DNA of 64,000 bases from Setoptus koraiensis. Its lineage: Eukaryota > Arthropoda. The stretch covers positions 248,001 through 312,000 of the forward strand of contig CM106585.1 of NCBI GenBank assembly GCA_048013815.1, written 5' to 3'. Under the pieces are notes generated by a model, which had not been told where the DNA came from, searched no databases, and worked only from the letters and a program-made list of their open reading frames with translations. Position 1 is the first letter of the stretch, and the number at the start of each line of letters is the position of its first letter. The translations under genes were made by a program, and so were the position numbers. Positions 20,736 through 32,038 of this stretch are shown here, in pieces.

Positions 20736-21879
20736 AGAGATTAGAGTGATTTTATCATCAGACCTTGCATTTATACAATCACAAACCAAAGGTGGTGGTG
20801 CGCGTGTTATTATGGAGAGATATCAATATCTATAGTATATTACCAAGATTTACTAAACAACTTCTTCACTTGCGTCATCTGATAATATTATAACGGTGAC
20901 AATGAGGATAGAAAAAAGATAAGCACACAAGCTAGTCGAAGAGAAAGTCATCACAGGTAATGACTTTCTCTTCTTATTTATATACCGGTGTATCAACTTT
21001 GTGCTCCTTTCTATTGAGTTTATCGCTTAATTTTCTTTTTAGCAATCTACCGGCCGACAACAAGCGAGAAACTCGCAAGAGGTATACCAAGAATGATATA
21101 ATAAACTAGAAAGGAATTTCACTAGACTACAGATTAGATATTAATGCTATTACTATGTATATCTATTTAATGATGGCATATGCACATGCTAATAAGCACT
21201 AAAAATCAACAACACAGTTGATATAAGTGAAGTAAATATTTTGGCACCTTCACACATCAACTGAATGATATGTTATTTAGTTGTTGAATCAAGTGAATAA
21301 TCTATGTACCATATGGGCCAATTGCTATAACGATTATGTGTTTTTTGCTATATATACCGGTATATAATTAGATGGACGATTGGACGGACAAGCAATAAAG
21401 AGAGCGTTTACTAGATGAAGAAGAAAGAAATTTCCTCGCCTAGATGGGGACTTCTTTCCTTCCAAACAAATACGCCGAAAATCTAAAGGTACCTTATTCA
21501 TAGGTATAAAACAATAATGATGGCTCCCACTAAATGGTTAGCAACTTGCGACACTGTTGGGTTTCATTTCTATTCGCAATACTTATTACTTATTCATGTA
21601 TTCACGTGTTCACGTGTTCACGTATTTGTATATCAGTAATACTAGTATATTAGTTTATTCGTGCTGACCGTTCAATTCGTTATTGTTATTCATTCTATCG
21701 GCGATCTTTGCATCCGTTTCCATACTATTATTACTTATTCTCATTGGTATTTCTTTTCTTCGCTCTAGTTTTTGTTGTTTGTTTATTCTCTTCATTTGTC
21801 ACTATATATAACTGTTTAACTGACCAATGTCCAACTGTGTGAACTCGCACGTATATAATATTTTCATTCGCACATAGGT
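20736..21879. other. Region upstream of the receptor exon
   Basis: AT-rich, no coding potential. It contains a 14-base perfect inverted repeat (20938-20951 and 20960-20973, loop of 8) and a TATATACCGGTATATA palindrome near 21351. A candidate splice acceptor CGCACATAG ends at about 21878, so much of this may be intron of the receptor gene. Confidence 0.5.
20938..20973. repeat. Perfect 14-base inverted repeat
   Basis: GAAGAGAAAGTCAT and its exact complement separated by 8 bases. It would form a stable hairpin. Its role is unknown. Confidence 0.7.
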
Positions 21880-23224
21880 GAAAAACCGAAGGAAGAAGTA
21901 ACCATTATAAATCGGACACAACACAGATATTATGGTGCCACCAAGCGGATGAGCAAGAAAACAATTATTAGATGTAACTATTATCGAGCTAATAATTTAG
22001 CGCACAAATGCAATTGTTCAGTTGAATGGAATAATAGATTCGAACGACAACATGTAGCTCTGGTCACTTTCTTATTGCATAATCAAACTAACAGCGTGAT
22101 TAATAACCCTATTGTTATAGTTGCCAATGTTACAAATGTCATCGGGAAGAACCTTGTTAACTTGGATGCTAGTTTGCTGATGGAACCAACCAATAATGGA
22201 CAACAAAGACAACAACAATCTAGGTCAAACAAGCCAAAAGTCAACGATGACGCCGATCTTATAAGTAATGATGCTGGTGAATATATAGATAATAATACTA
22301 TTGTCAATGTTATAGGAGTGGTCTATCCTTTGTCGAATTCATCAACTGTGTTTTGTTCATCATTAATAACGGATGAAATGACTGAAACAGACAATTCATT
22401 TGAAGTGATTGAACAAAAATCTACAAGTTCAATAACAAATTATTACGATGATAGAAATAACAGACATAGAATTAAACGACAAGATAATCCATCAATTGAA
22501 AATGAAAACAATAATAACAGTGAAATCAATCGACAACTAATGCCAATAACAAATAATAACGTATCATCAATGGATAATCTTAATCATACTAATGAATGCA
22601 AATTGTTGGCCAGTAGCGCCGACGAAGATGGTAAAGGTTTCCATGGAAAACGAGATTGTGCATTATTTAATGATAAAGGTTATGTAATTTATTCTGCATT
22701 TGGATCATTTTATATTCCAATGTTTATAATGTTATTCTTCTATTCGCGAATATATTTAGTGGCTAGTAAAAGTCAGCAAGCATTAAAGCGTGGTTATATG
22801 ACAACTAAATCACGTTCATCAACTAAATATTCTACAAATGAACGTGTTACATTAAGAATACATCGTGGCACAATGGATTCAACAGAGACATCTACTCATA
22901 CAAACAACAATAATGTTAATCCATTAGCAATTGCAGGAACCAACACTAATGGTTGCGTCATAACCGACAAAACTTTAACTTCTTCCACTCCCACTACTAT
23001 TGCAACCACCACCACCAACACCACCACCACTACCGCTACTGATGTTAATACTAGACATCATGACGATTCTGGCAAGTGGATGGGGCAACATTCAAATGAA
23101 CAACAACGACAAGATTTCGTTTGTGTTGTTGTTGCTGCTGCTGATGGTCCTAGTGATGGTAAGAATATAAATAATGATAATGTGCAAGGTGCATCAGCAA
23201 AAGAGATAGTTGTACAGCAACAGC

Positions 23225-23280
<56 letters not shown>

Positions 23281-24333
23281 AAGAACCTCGGAGAGCAATA
23301 TCTGGATGAACTGATAATAGGAGATAGCAACAATAAAAGCATCTTTGCCAATCGATGCGATAATAATGATAGAAGCAATAATAACATTGATGGTGATACG
23401 ACAATACAATATAATACCAACGTTATTGATGATATTCGGTCTGTTCGGGATATTCGAAACATTCAAAGTATTAATAGTGATGGAAATAGTGAAAAGGAAA
23501 AGATAGACGCAGATGAAAATAAACAAATATATGATAGTTGTTCTAATAATATTAAAATGAAGAATTGTCAGAAAGCTAAAGGAAACTATTATTATTATCC
23601 TGCTACCACAACAATAACAACAACGACAGCAACAACTACAACAACAACAACCAGTCCCATTAGTATAACAATAGATTCGCCAACTGATAATGGCTGCCAA
23701 CTTATTGAGGCTTCTAAGACTACCACACAAGAACACGAACAACCGGAACTGGAACCACTTACTGGAAATATGTCACCTGATGGATTGGTGTCGATTTCTA
23801 TAACACCGCCACCTAGTTGTAGTATAGATAATATCGCAGGACGATTGCAAACATCATATGCTGATAATGATGATGGTAATAATTTAAATAGTAATAACGA
23901 AATGATATCAGTTGTCATTAGTTCGAAAACTAGATTTGGAGATACCACCAGCGAATATAATATTGACGCTAATAACAACAGCGATTTAGATAGAATAGAA
24001 TCATCATCTAAAATGACAAACTTAAACAATAGTGCTGGCGGCAGTAGTATCAGCATTATAGGTAATATACCTGTAGCCGCGGATCAAATGCGGAAGCATA
24101 GTATAATGTTATTGAATACATTCACTAGTAGAAGTAGTGAGACATTGCGTCGTTTATCACTGGCTGCAACACAACCAGTTAATCAATTGATTGGTGAATC
24201 ACTTAGAAAAAGGAATGAAAAGAAGAAGAAAAAGAAGAAGAGAAAAGAAGAGGAAAAAAAGGGAAAAAGAAGACCAAAAAAGAAGACACTAGATGATTAT
24301 CTAATGTATGTTGCCGGAATTGATGACGATGAC

Positions 24334-24389
<56 letters not shown>

Positions 24390-26214
24390 CCATGACCATG
24401 ACTACGATGGTAATGATGACGATGATCTTGAAAATGATGGTAACGATAAAGATGATGAAGATGTTGATGATGTTTCCAATCAAAGCGAAGAGAACAATCT
24501 ACAAACTAGTTGTAGTTTTACTACTATCGGTGACAATAATAACAGTGAAGACGATAACAAAATTGTTGTTGTCGACGATGAAAATAACAATAATGGCCAG
24601 AATAATAATGATGTGACTAAAAATAACAATCACAATATCACCTATCATAAAAGTGATGAGATGAAGTCAGCAGTCCTTGATAATCATAGTTATGACATAG
24701 CTTATAAAGAAGAAACTTTTCATCAATCAAGTCAGCCATTGATATTGACAAACAAATCGAACGACAATGGTGGCAACTGTAGTAATGACATTTTTATCAA
24801 TTATAATAATAACAAAAAGATTCATTGCATGACTACATCTTATTCATCGCCATCATTGATGAATCTAGTGAAAAAAAGAATCGCTCTACCTAATCACATC
24901 AACGATATCAAAACGCGACACAATATTGTTGCATCATCATCGATCAAAGCAAATACCAATAATCAAACGGTTATATCATTGGCAGGACTCAATTTTAATG
25001 ATCGCACCAACGAACAAATTTGGCGCCGAGATAATAATGATAGGACGCAATCAATCAATGAGAGCCGATGTCCAACAAATGTGGATAACAGAACAACAAT
25101 CGGCAACAGTCATGACAAGCAACGACAATATACCAAAAAAAGTCTTTCTGAATCGTCATCGCAAATGATTGATCAATTTCCAACTGAGCTATTGATAATG
25201 AATAATTCTAATAGAATTGCGTCATTAAATGAATCAAGAAAGATGATGAAAGAGGATAATGATCATCGTAATAATAGTGGACATTGTTGTGTCAATGATG
25301 ATCATAACAGACAAACTGATATTGAAGCAACTGTTGTCGGTCAATGTACTAATAATATGTTAGCAGTCACTTTAGATAGTAATCAAGTTGAACAAACAAA
25401 TTCAATTATTATTACGTCATCTGAATGTGTTGGTCAATCAAAATTGATCAAACCACCATCTTCATATGATCACTCAACTGCAAAAGCAAATGAGACTAAA
25501 ACTACAGCAACTATTTATCAAACGAACAATCTTAACAATACCTCAGTGACACCAAGTAAAAATACTTGTGGAGTTGATGGACTGCAACTTATTACGCCAG
25601 TTAACAATAGCAACAACTTAAATAGAAAATGTCATGATAGTATAAGAATGTATTTGCATCATCAGCGTCAGAATAGAAGATTATCATTGGGGGGCGCAAC
25701 TACAAGATGCAAGTCGACATATAACAAAGACGGCAACAATCAAGAATGCAAAAGTAAATTTGCGAATAGACAATATTCTGCTATGATTGGAAACTCTACA
25801 AATTATGCAAGCGTACAAACGACAACAACAAATAATTCAATTAACTACAAGTCATCGAAAACACGAACAACTAGAAGAACTAACAAATGGCACGCCAGGC
25901 GTTTGCATGCAGAAACAAAAGCAGCTAAAACAGTTGGTGTCATAATTGGTGGCTTTATAGTTTGTTGGTTTCCATTTTTCACTGCCTATCTGAGTCGAGC
26001 TGTTATTTGTAATCAACCTGATTGTATACCACATTCCTTATTATCTCTTTTCATCTGGTTAGGTTATTTAAATTCAGCTATTAATCCATTTATCTATGGT
26101 ATGTTCTCGGCCGATTTTCGTCAAGCATTTAAAAATATTCTGTGCCGTTGCAGATTTCGTGATGAAACAGTGGTCACCGTTCTTGTGGATTCTATTATCA
26201 AGTCAATTTTGTAA
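21879..26214 (+). CDS. Oamb: Alpha-adrenergic-like octopamine receptor (OAMB-like), 3' exon only
   Basis: A class A biogenic amine GPCR. From a likely acceptor near 21878 the frame is open to the stop at 26212-26214. The first ATG (21949) is probably internal, because helices 1-4 are absent and must lie on upstream exons not seen here. Residues counted from that ATG: an Asn-rich stretch that would be a very long second extracellular loop, with DCALFND just before TM5; TM5 YVIYSAFGSFYIPMFIMLFF (about 245-265); the OAMB-type start of loop 3 ending in RVTLRIHRG; a loop of about 1050 residues containing poly-Gln, poly-Lys and poly-Asp; TM6 KTVGVIIGGFIVCWFPFF (about 1327-1344); and TM7 FIWLGYLNSAINPFIYGMF with the NPxxY motif, followed by a short cytoplasmic tail. 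LRIHRG and the TM6/TM7 sequences favour the alpha1-like octopamine class over dopamine or serotonin receptors. Confidence 0.8.
23212..23281 (+). repeat. (CAA)n coding poly-Gln tract
   Basis: More than 20 consecutive Gln codons, nearly pure CAA, inside the receptor's third intracellular loop. Confidence 0.95.
24328..24392 (+). repeat. (GAT)n coding poly-Asp tract
   Basis: About 20 consecutive Asp codons preceded by a Lys-rich stretch (24210-24290) in the same loop, giving adjacent strongly basic and strongly acidic segments. Confidence 0.95.
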
Positions 26215-27561
26215 CTGGTACTACTTCTCACTACAAAAAGCTCACATGTGACCATAACATTGCCATTTTATTTTATTAACAATCATTATTATTATGTATC
26301 ATTAAACTAACAGCCTATCATTACAAAATTCACATGATTGTCTTGTCGTTGCCGACAATAAACATTATTCCTCCAACAATTGATAGCTCATTGAAATACA
26401 GTGCTCGAGAATGCACTGTTGCCATAATCTTTTTACGATTGTTTGGTCATTGACCCACAATTATCTTGTTTCTATCGCATCACGTCAATCTAGACATCTC
26501 TTGTATTTGCAGTAGTCGCGAAGGGCGCTATATACCAACACGATGACCTTCACAATATATTTGTGTTATACTTAAACTCTAGGTGGCGCTACGAGCTCTT
26601 TTCTGATCCCATCAATATCGTGTTCTATAGGTGTCTGACATTGCTGTCCCTATGCATAAATAGTATAATATGTTATAATGTATACAGAGGAATTGCTCAA
26701 ATTGCAACTAGGAAATTCAAGTTACAGCTTCCACACAACAACGAACAAGAGATATTCTTCTCTACATCGGCAATATACTATAATTTACTATTTACACCCC
26801 CTCTCATGCTAAGTTTGTTTTTGAGTCGTCAGAGCATTTTGCAGTGTGCAAACAGTATTGAATGATTGCAATCTTTAGTAGATCTTTAGTTGTAGCAGGA
26901 ACAACAACAAAAAATGTATATTGCAAACAAGTTAATTATGTTCCATTTGATTGTCTAGGACAAATGACACATAAGAAGTTCCTTTTGATATTTGTACGAT
27001 CGAGAATAGGTTATGTTCACATCTTATGCATACACTCATCTTGTAACAAGAAGAGATGGAAAGTGTTATCTTTCAAACAAACATATCCAGGGGGTGGCGA
27101 ACTATCCATCAACGAACAAGAATGTCTTGTGTTGCACACAGCACAGAAAGCCTGTTATATTCAGTGTGCTGCTTGCTTGAGGGGTGTTACAGCGCACTCT
27201 TTTTTAGGCTGTAGATACTGTAGTTGTTGTGCCAACAAACAAACTGTGCCACTGTTCAATTTACAAGACTTATCTTGTCGCACATTGGTGCAACGCTCCG
27301 TCACATTCTCTGAAAATACTCAATAATATCACCACCATCATTAACAATACATCAAACATTATTATAATTATTATTATCACCACAACACCCATCAACAAAA
27401 TAATTGATTATTACATTAATGACTGTCTTACTTTGAATACCGTCAAGGTTGTTACAATTATTGCAACGAAATATTCGAAATAACATTATTATTAGTAGTA
27501 TTATAGTTGTCATTATCAATCTGCTCACTAGTGTAAAATTATTATTATTGTTGACATCACC
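26215..27561. other. Intergenic region between receptor and GLMP
   Basis: AT-rich DNA. A 154-codon frame at 26862-27326 (+) is Cys-rich but has no recognisable domain and no family resemblance; I do not call it a gene. ATT/ATC repeats lie at about 27355-27380 and 27480-27545. Confidence 0.5.
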
Positions 27562-28851
27562 ATGCATCCGATCGGAATATTTGTATTCTCATTTCTACTG
27601 TTCATTTATTGCAATGATGCTGCCAAAGTGAGAAATGTAATGAACGTTAGATACAATTATAATTGTACTCTACCACAATGTAATAGAACGGCAACAAACA
27701 ATTCAGCAGTTAATTTGATCACAATAGAATCGGAGTCGCCGGATTCGCCATTGAGAAACAACTTTATTTGGTCTAACATATTTGGACCACCTATGATTAT
27801 TACAGCCAGCACAAAGAAATCTTCGGCAATCAGAATAAACTGGCCAGAGCTACTAAATGGTACGACCAACACTTCTACAGCTCTTTATTTTAGTGAGTCA
27901 CAATATGGAGCTATTGGTATCATGTGTGAAAGAATATTTATATTCGATGACGACGACAAAACTGGATTGTATACGCCAGGCAAACAAGAGTTTACTATTG
28001 ATTGGGACAAAATTGTTTGGGACTCTGCAGCTAAAACAACATTTCACAAAGACGACTTCTTGAGGACAATTTTCAAAATGAAATCGAATCACAAATATTT
28101 AGATGGTACTATCACAGTTAAACTAGCTATACCCAATAGCAATAATGCCAATCGCCAAAAAGAAGTGCCGCATCTTAAATTGAATAATCAAAGTATATCG
28201 GTTGTTTTTATTGTTGACAACATTCAGCCACCCATCGAACGGAAACTAAAAAATCCCCGTCTCGGAATGACCTTTGCTGTGGCCATACAAAGTCCAACTG
28301 GATCTGTTACATTAGACTCGGACAGTGAATCTTTAATATCCGACGAATACACACCTGGCGTGTTCAGAATTAAAAGATCACAATTTCAGAATTCAGATAA
28401 GGACGCTCAATTGAATTCGAAAAACCTGGGCTATCTCTATTGGAAGGAAGTTGCCTACACTGATCGCAGGAAAATCATATCTCGAACAGTTAACGTTTAT
28501 GATACTGCGACAAAATATAACATCAGCAATCTTACTAATATAAGCCCACCATTCTATCATTTCTTCAGCTATCCACAGTCAAAAAGTCAATATTCCTTAT
28601 ATAGATTCAACATGATCTATGGGAAGGGCGATTCATTATATACGCCGACGAATTTCACAGATTTCAGTTTCGTATTTGGTCTTGGTCAGGCGCCTCAGGA
28701 ACAACTCTTCTCTGTATTGGTAAAACTAGTCATATTTCTTTGTTTTGGAGTGCCTCTCCTGGTCATGCTAGTCGGCCTAGGATTTCTTGTGCTAAGGAAT
28801 ATTTTGCGCAAGAATGACGATAGTGAACTGTTGTTAGCCGCCGAATCTTGA
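27562..28851 (+). CDS. GLMP: Glycosylated lysosomal membrane protein (GLMP / NCU-G1)
   Basis: GLMP is a type I, heavily glycosylated lysosomal membrane protein that partners and protects the transporter MFSD1 in vertebrates. The frame is a single exon of 429 residues (human 406) beginning at an ATG with a signal peptide (IGIFVFSFLLFIYCNDAA). The lumenal domain has many N-glycosylation sequons. It also has family landmarks: the NFIWSNIFGPPMIITAST block, FIFDDDD, the DDEYTPGVFRI block at about 260-270, LGYLYWKEVAYTD, FNMIYGKGDSLY and FTDFSFVFGLGQAPQE just before the membrane. A transmembrane helix covers about 384-410 and is followed by a short tail RNILRKNDDSELLLAAES. The tail ends in an acidic dileucine motif (DDSELL) rather than the tyrosine motif of the human protein. 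No MFSD1 homologue is visible in the window (MFSD10 is a different family). Confidence 0.9.
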   Translation: MHPIGIFVFSFLLFIYCNDAAKVRNVMNVRYNYNCTLPQCNRTATNNSAVNLITIESESPDSPLRNNFIWSNIFGPPMIITASTKKSSAIRINWPELLNGTTNTSTALYFSESQYGAIGIMCERIFIFDDDDKTGLYTPGKQEFTIDWDKIVWDSAAKTTFHKDDFLRTIFKMKSNHKYLDGTITVKLAIPNSNNANRQKEVPHLKLNNQSISVVFIVDNIQPPIERKLKNPRLGMTFAVAIQSPTGSVTLDSDSESLISDEYTPGVFRIKRSQFQNSDKDAQLNSKNLGYLYWKEVAYTDRRKIISRTVNVYDTATKYNISNLTNISPPFYHFFSYPQSKSQYSLYRFNMIYGKGDSLYTPTNFTDFSFVFGLGQAPQEQLFSVLVKLVIFLCFGVPLLVMLVGLGFLVLRNILRKNDDSELLLAAES

Positions 28852-29960
28852 TTGTATCAATATGAAATTTAATTATTAACGTCATCATTTTAATCAACTA
28901 CAAATTGATTGTGATCTTGTATATTTTAACACCAACAGTCATACTATTACCATAATTATAACATGAGACATTATTATAATATCATCTCTATACAATCGTC
29001 GAGGTTAATTGATATGCGACCATTCGCTGACTACTACGTAAGAACAGTGGTTGAATTTAATAAGGAATTGAAATGTCACATGAGTACAAATATGCTGAGA
29101 GTATAAAATGAAATCGCACAATATTACGCTGCTGTCCTGATAATATCTTTGAGATAAGGTGTCCACCAGGTACCCCGTTAGCACGTATAGACTATTCGCA
29201 TGACAAATAATAAACATCAGAATCAATATAATAACCAACACAAAAAAAGTGAATGGGTTTCCAAGAATTTCTTAACAAAAGAATTTGCTTCCACGCTTCA
29301 AGACGTTATTTGAAATTGTTGTATCAGACACTAGTTGATCTGATGGGCCTCCCATACAGTGTTTTGGCAGAAACGGTTTATACTCGTGGTATAAACCACC
29401 GGGACTTCATACCTTTTTATGTCATAGTAAAGGATCCTACTTTTTCTGCCAAATGGAAGAAATGGCTAAAATAGCGAAAAGTGAAGTGTTGAATTCAAAC
29501 CAATCTCTATCAGTTCTGATTCAGAACACAGTTCATATCTCGCCATGGTAGCGCTGAAGTGTTAAAATCTACTGCGAAGACTCGACCAAGTAAGAACGGA
29601 ACGCAGTCGTACATGTATCTTCTTGCTTGAAAAATCTAATCACGAATGTCTCAAAGTGTTCAAGCTATATGTAATAGAAAACGGGTATTAGCAGAGAGAT
29701 TATGATAGAAGACTTTTTCGTCTAAAGTTTTTGAATCGGGGCAGATTCGGAAACATATCAGATGGTTGTTTACTTCTACTCTCGGTGTGCTCGATACATA
29801 TCTGGAGTCGTTTATCTCACCCACTCTATCTTAATTCGACTCTTTATTGTTGTCCAAAAGATATGAGGACAAGATAGATAGAAGGCATTTTTCAAATGAT
29901 TATTCATGCTTATTCTAGTAATAATAATACCAGTAGCGATGGGACAATAATTTCTGGTAT
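28852..29960. other. Intergenic region between GLMP and acid lipase 3' ends
   Basis: Convergent genes separated by 1.1 kb. A short imperfect palindrome GGTTTATACTCGTGGTATAAACC is at about 29376-29398. No gene recognised. Confidence 0.5.
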
Positions 29961-32038
29961 TTAATCTGGTGTCAAGTAGGCTCTGTTAACATTTTGAATG
30001 ACAGGACGGAACACTTTTGCAAAACAATCCTTAGCCTGTTGATAACTAAAATGATTATATGCTGGTGGTGTAACGATGTCTTTGAATAGAGGAACTGGTG
30101 AAAAACATCATTAATGACAGTGTTCAATATTTTGAGCTAGTTCCGTTCATAGGGAAAAAGAACTCACCTTTAAGCTCATCAATGAATCTCTGTTGATCAG
30201 GCGCTTGCGATAATTTATCATTTCCGGTGCTGCGAACCAAAATCATTTTCTTTAATTTTATATCTGCCACATTGTATAGAGGTGGCTCAGGTTGATTATA
30301 AGCAACTGTATTGAGTTCTGGCGAGCCATAATCAAACTTTTGGAACTTATTCGATGTAACCAATTGTCCGAATTGCGCGATCACCTTTAAACTATTTGGT
30401 TCCACCGTGTGACCAAAGAAAGCTCCTGTCTGAAATGTTATAGCAATCAATTGATTAGTATCAGGTGAATAGAGTGAATTAATTTTTTTCTTTTCGAGGC
30501 AAACAATAGTTGCAACTGTTGTTGACTTACTAGAACATTGATTTTTTCATCTTCACCACCGATGAGATTGCATATTTTTCTGCATAAAGTTGTCCGAATC
30601 ATTGATTCTTCACACACAGCCACGGAGAGCGTGTTTATTGCTACACACATATCATAATTTGCAAAAGGTAAATTCAATTTCTCGAACATTTTCTCCAATA
30701 GTTTAACCATAATTCTAATTGGTGGTTCGCTTAAAATAGAACCCAAGTAACTGATTGGAGCCAAGCCAACATAGGCGGCGATTTTGTCAGCATAATCAGG
30801 TTTCTCTGAGAGAAGCATATGCATGTGCAAAGTTCCTTTACTGTAGCCTACATAGGAGACATTTTGTTTGTTGGTCAATTTGAGAACAAAATCAATAACG
30901 TTAGGCAAATCTTCCAATGCTTGATTATCAATAGTGAAATTCCAATAATGATCTGCTTCATCAAGTGTATGATTCGTCACAAGTAAACTACCACGACTAC
31001 TACCACGATGATTCTCTATGAAAACATCATAATTATTGTCACTAAACAAACAAGGCAGACACATTTTTTCATAATCATAATCATTAGCATCAATATCATC
31101 ATAGATATCACTGGAGTAACTTTTTGAAGTTGGTGCCTTCGCCTTATGGAAGCCAGCGAATGCCAAATAATGTGCGATGGAATCCTGGCCCAGACCATGA
31201 CTGAATATTATCGATCTTTGTAAGTCTTCTTTGCTTTTTACAAGAGGATTAATCATTCTTGTCAATTCGATAATGTAACCATTACTCTCTACATTGTGTA
31301 TCTCTGCCTCATAGTTCATATACTTCAATACCTCTGCCTGAGAAAGTAATAAAGTTCAGATAATTATTAATGAAAAGCCATGTTGAATACATACAATTAG
31401 ATGCACAATTCTTACAACAAAGCAGTCTAATATGACAGGTGCATTCGTCATATAACATGCAAGCCAGTTACATTTTACGTAGTTAATTATATTACTAGTT
31501 TAGTTGATTGAAAGATGAAACAGAACCAGTTCTTAAAATAACGGTCCGACTAAACTGATCAACTAATATTATTGCAAATTTTCGATTATCAAAAGTTTTT
31601 AGATGGCGATGGAAAGCTTTTTAATTGTCTCGATTTTAATTTCCATTATCAAGTTAGTTAGTTCTATTCTAATGCATCTACTTTGATAGGGTTTCCGCGA
31701 ACAAAATTGATATTCATCGCATATACAATCATTTTTGAATTGTAAAATGGACCTCATTTTAATAAAAAAAATTCTCTACTATCTATTCTCATGCATTCTT
31801 TCTAATTCGATTTCAGTCCTCATGTTAACCCACTTACAGTTGTCTTATCAGTGAAGCTTATGGTTCCTTCAACTCCTGACGGGGCCTCAGGTAATCCTTG
31901 AGCATGAATACATACTTTGAAGCCATTGAATGCGAAGGATACTAAAACAGCAGTCAAGATTAATCTAAATGTACTTAGCAATTCAAGGCTGGTGATCATG
32001 ATTGCTAACTTTGTTCTCTTTTCTAAATCAAAATTCAT
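29961..32038 (-). CDS. Secreted or lysosomal acid lipase (gastric/lysosomal lipase family), four exons
   Basis: An alpha/beta-hydrolase acid lipase expected to hydrolyse triacylglycerols or cholesteryl esters. Exons on the minus strand are 32038-31838, 31337-30531, 30429-30168 and 30094-29961; all donors are GT (GTAAGT, GTAAGT, GTGAGT) and acceptors end CTCAG, TTTCAG, ACCAG, and phases agree, giving about 467 residues. Exon 1 encodes a hydrophobic signal (LILTAVLVSFAFNGF). Exon 2 opens with the family start EVLKYMNYEAEIHNVESNGY, then FSHGLGQDS (oxyanion region), FIENHRGSSRG and the nucleophile elbow GYSKG (usual form GHSQG). Exon 3 holds the catalytic Asp region (RSTGNDKLSQAPD). Exon 4 holds the catalytic His (AYNHFSY). 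An acidic insert (DIYDDIDANDYDYEK) and length beyond the ~400-residue norm are distinctive. The triad appears intact. The exact subfamily is unclear. Confidence 0.85.

Noticed and set aside
20938-20973. Intrinsic terminator
   Set aside because: A stable hairpin, but such terminators do not apply to animal nuclear genes.
23058-24056. Poly-Cys, poly-Val and poly-Leu frames opposite the receptor
   Set aside because: Antisense of CAA and ACA/ATT repeats in the receptor loop.
26862-27326. 154-residue Cys-rich frame
   Set aside because: No recognisable domain, no start context or conserved neighbour; codon pattern resembles surrounding AT-rich intergenic DNA.
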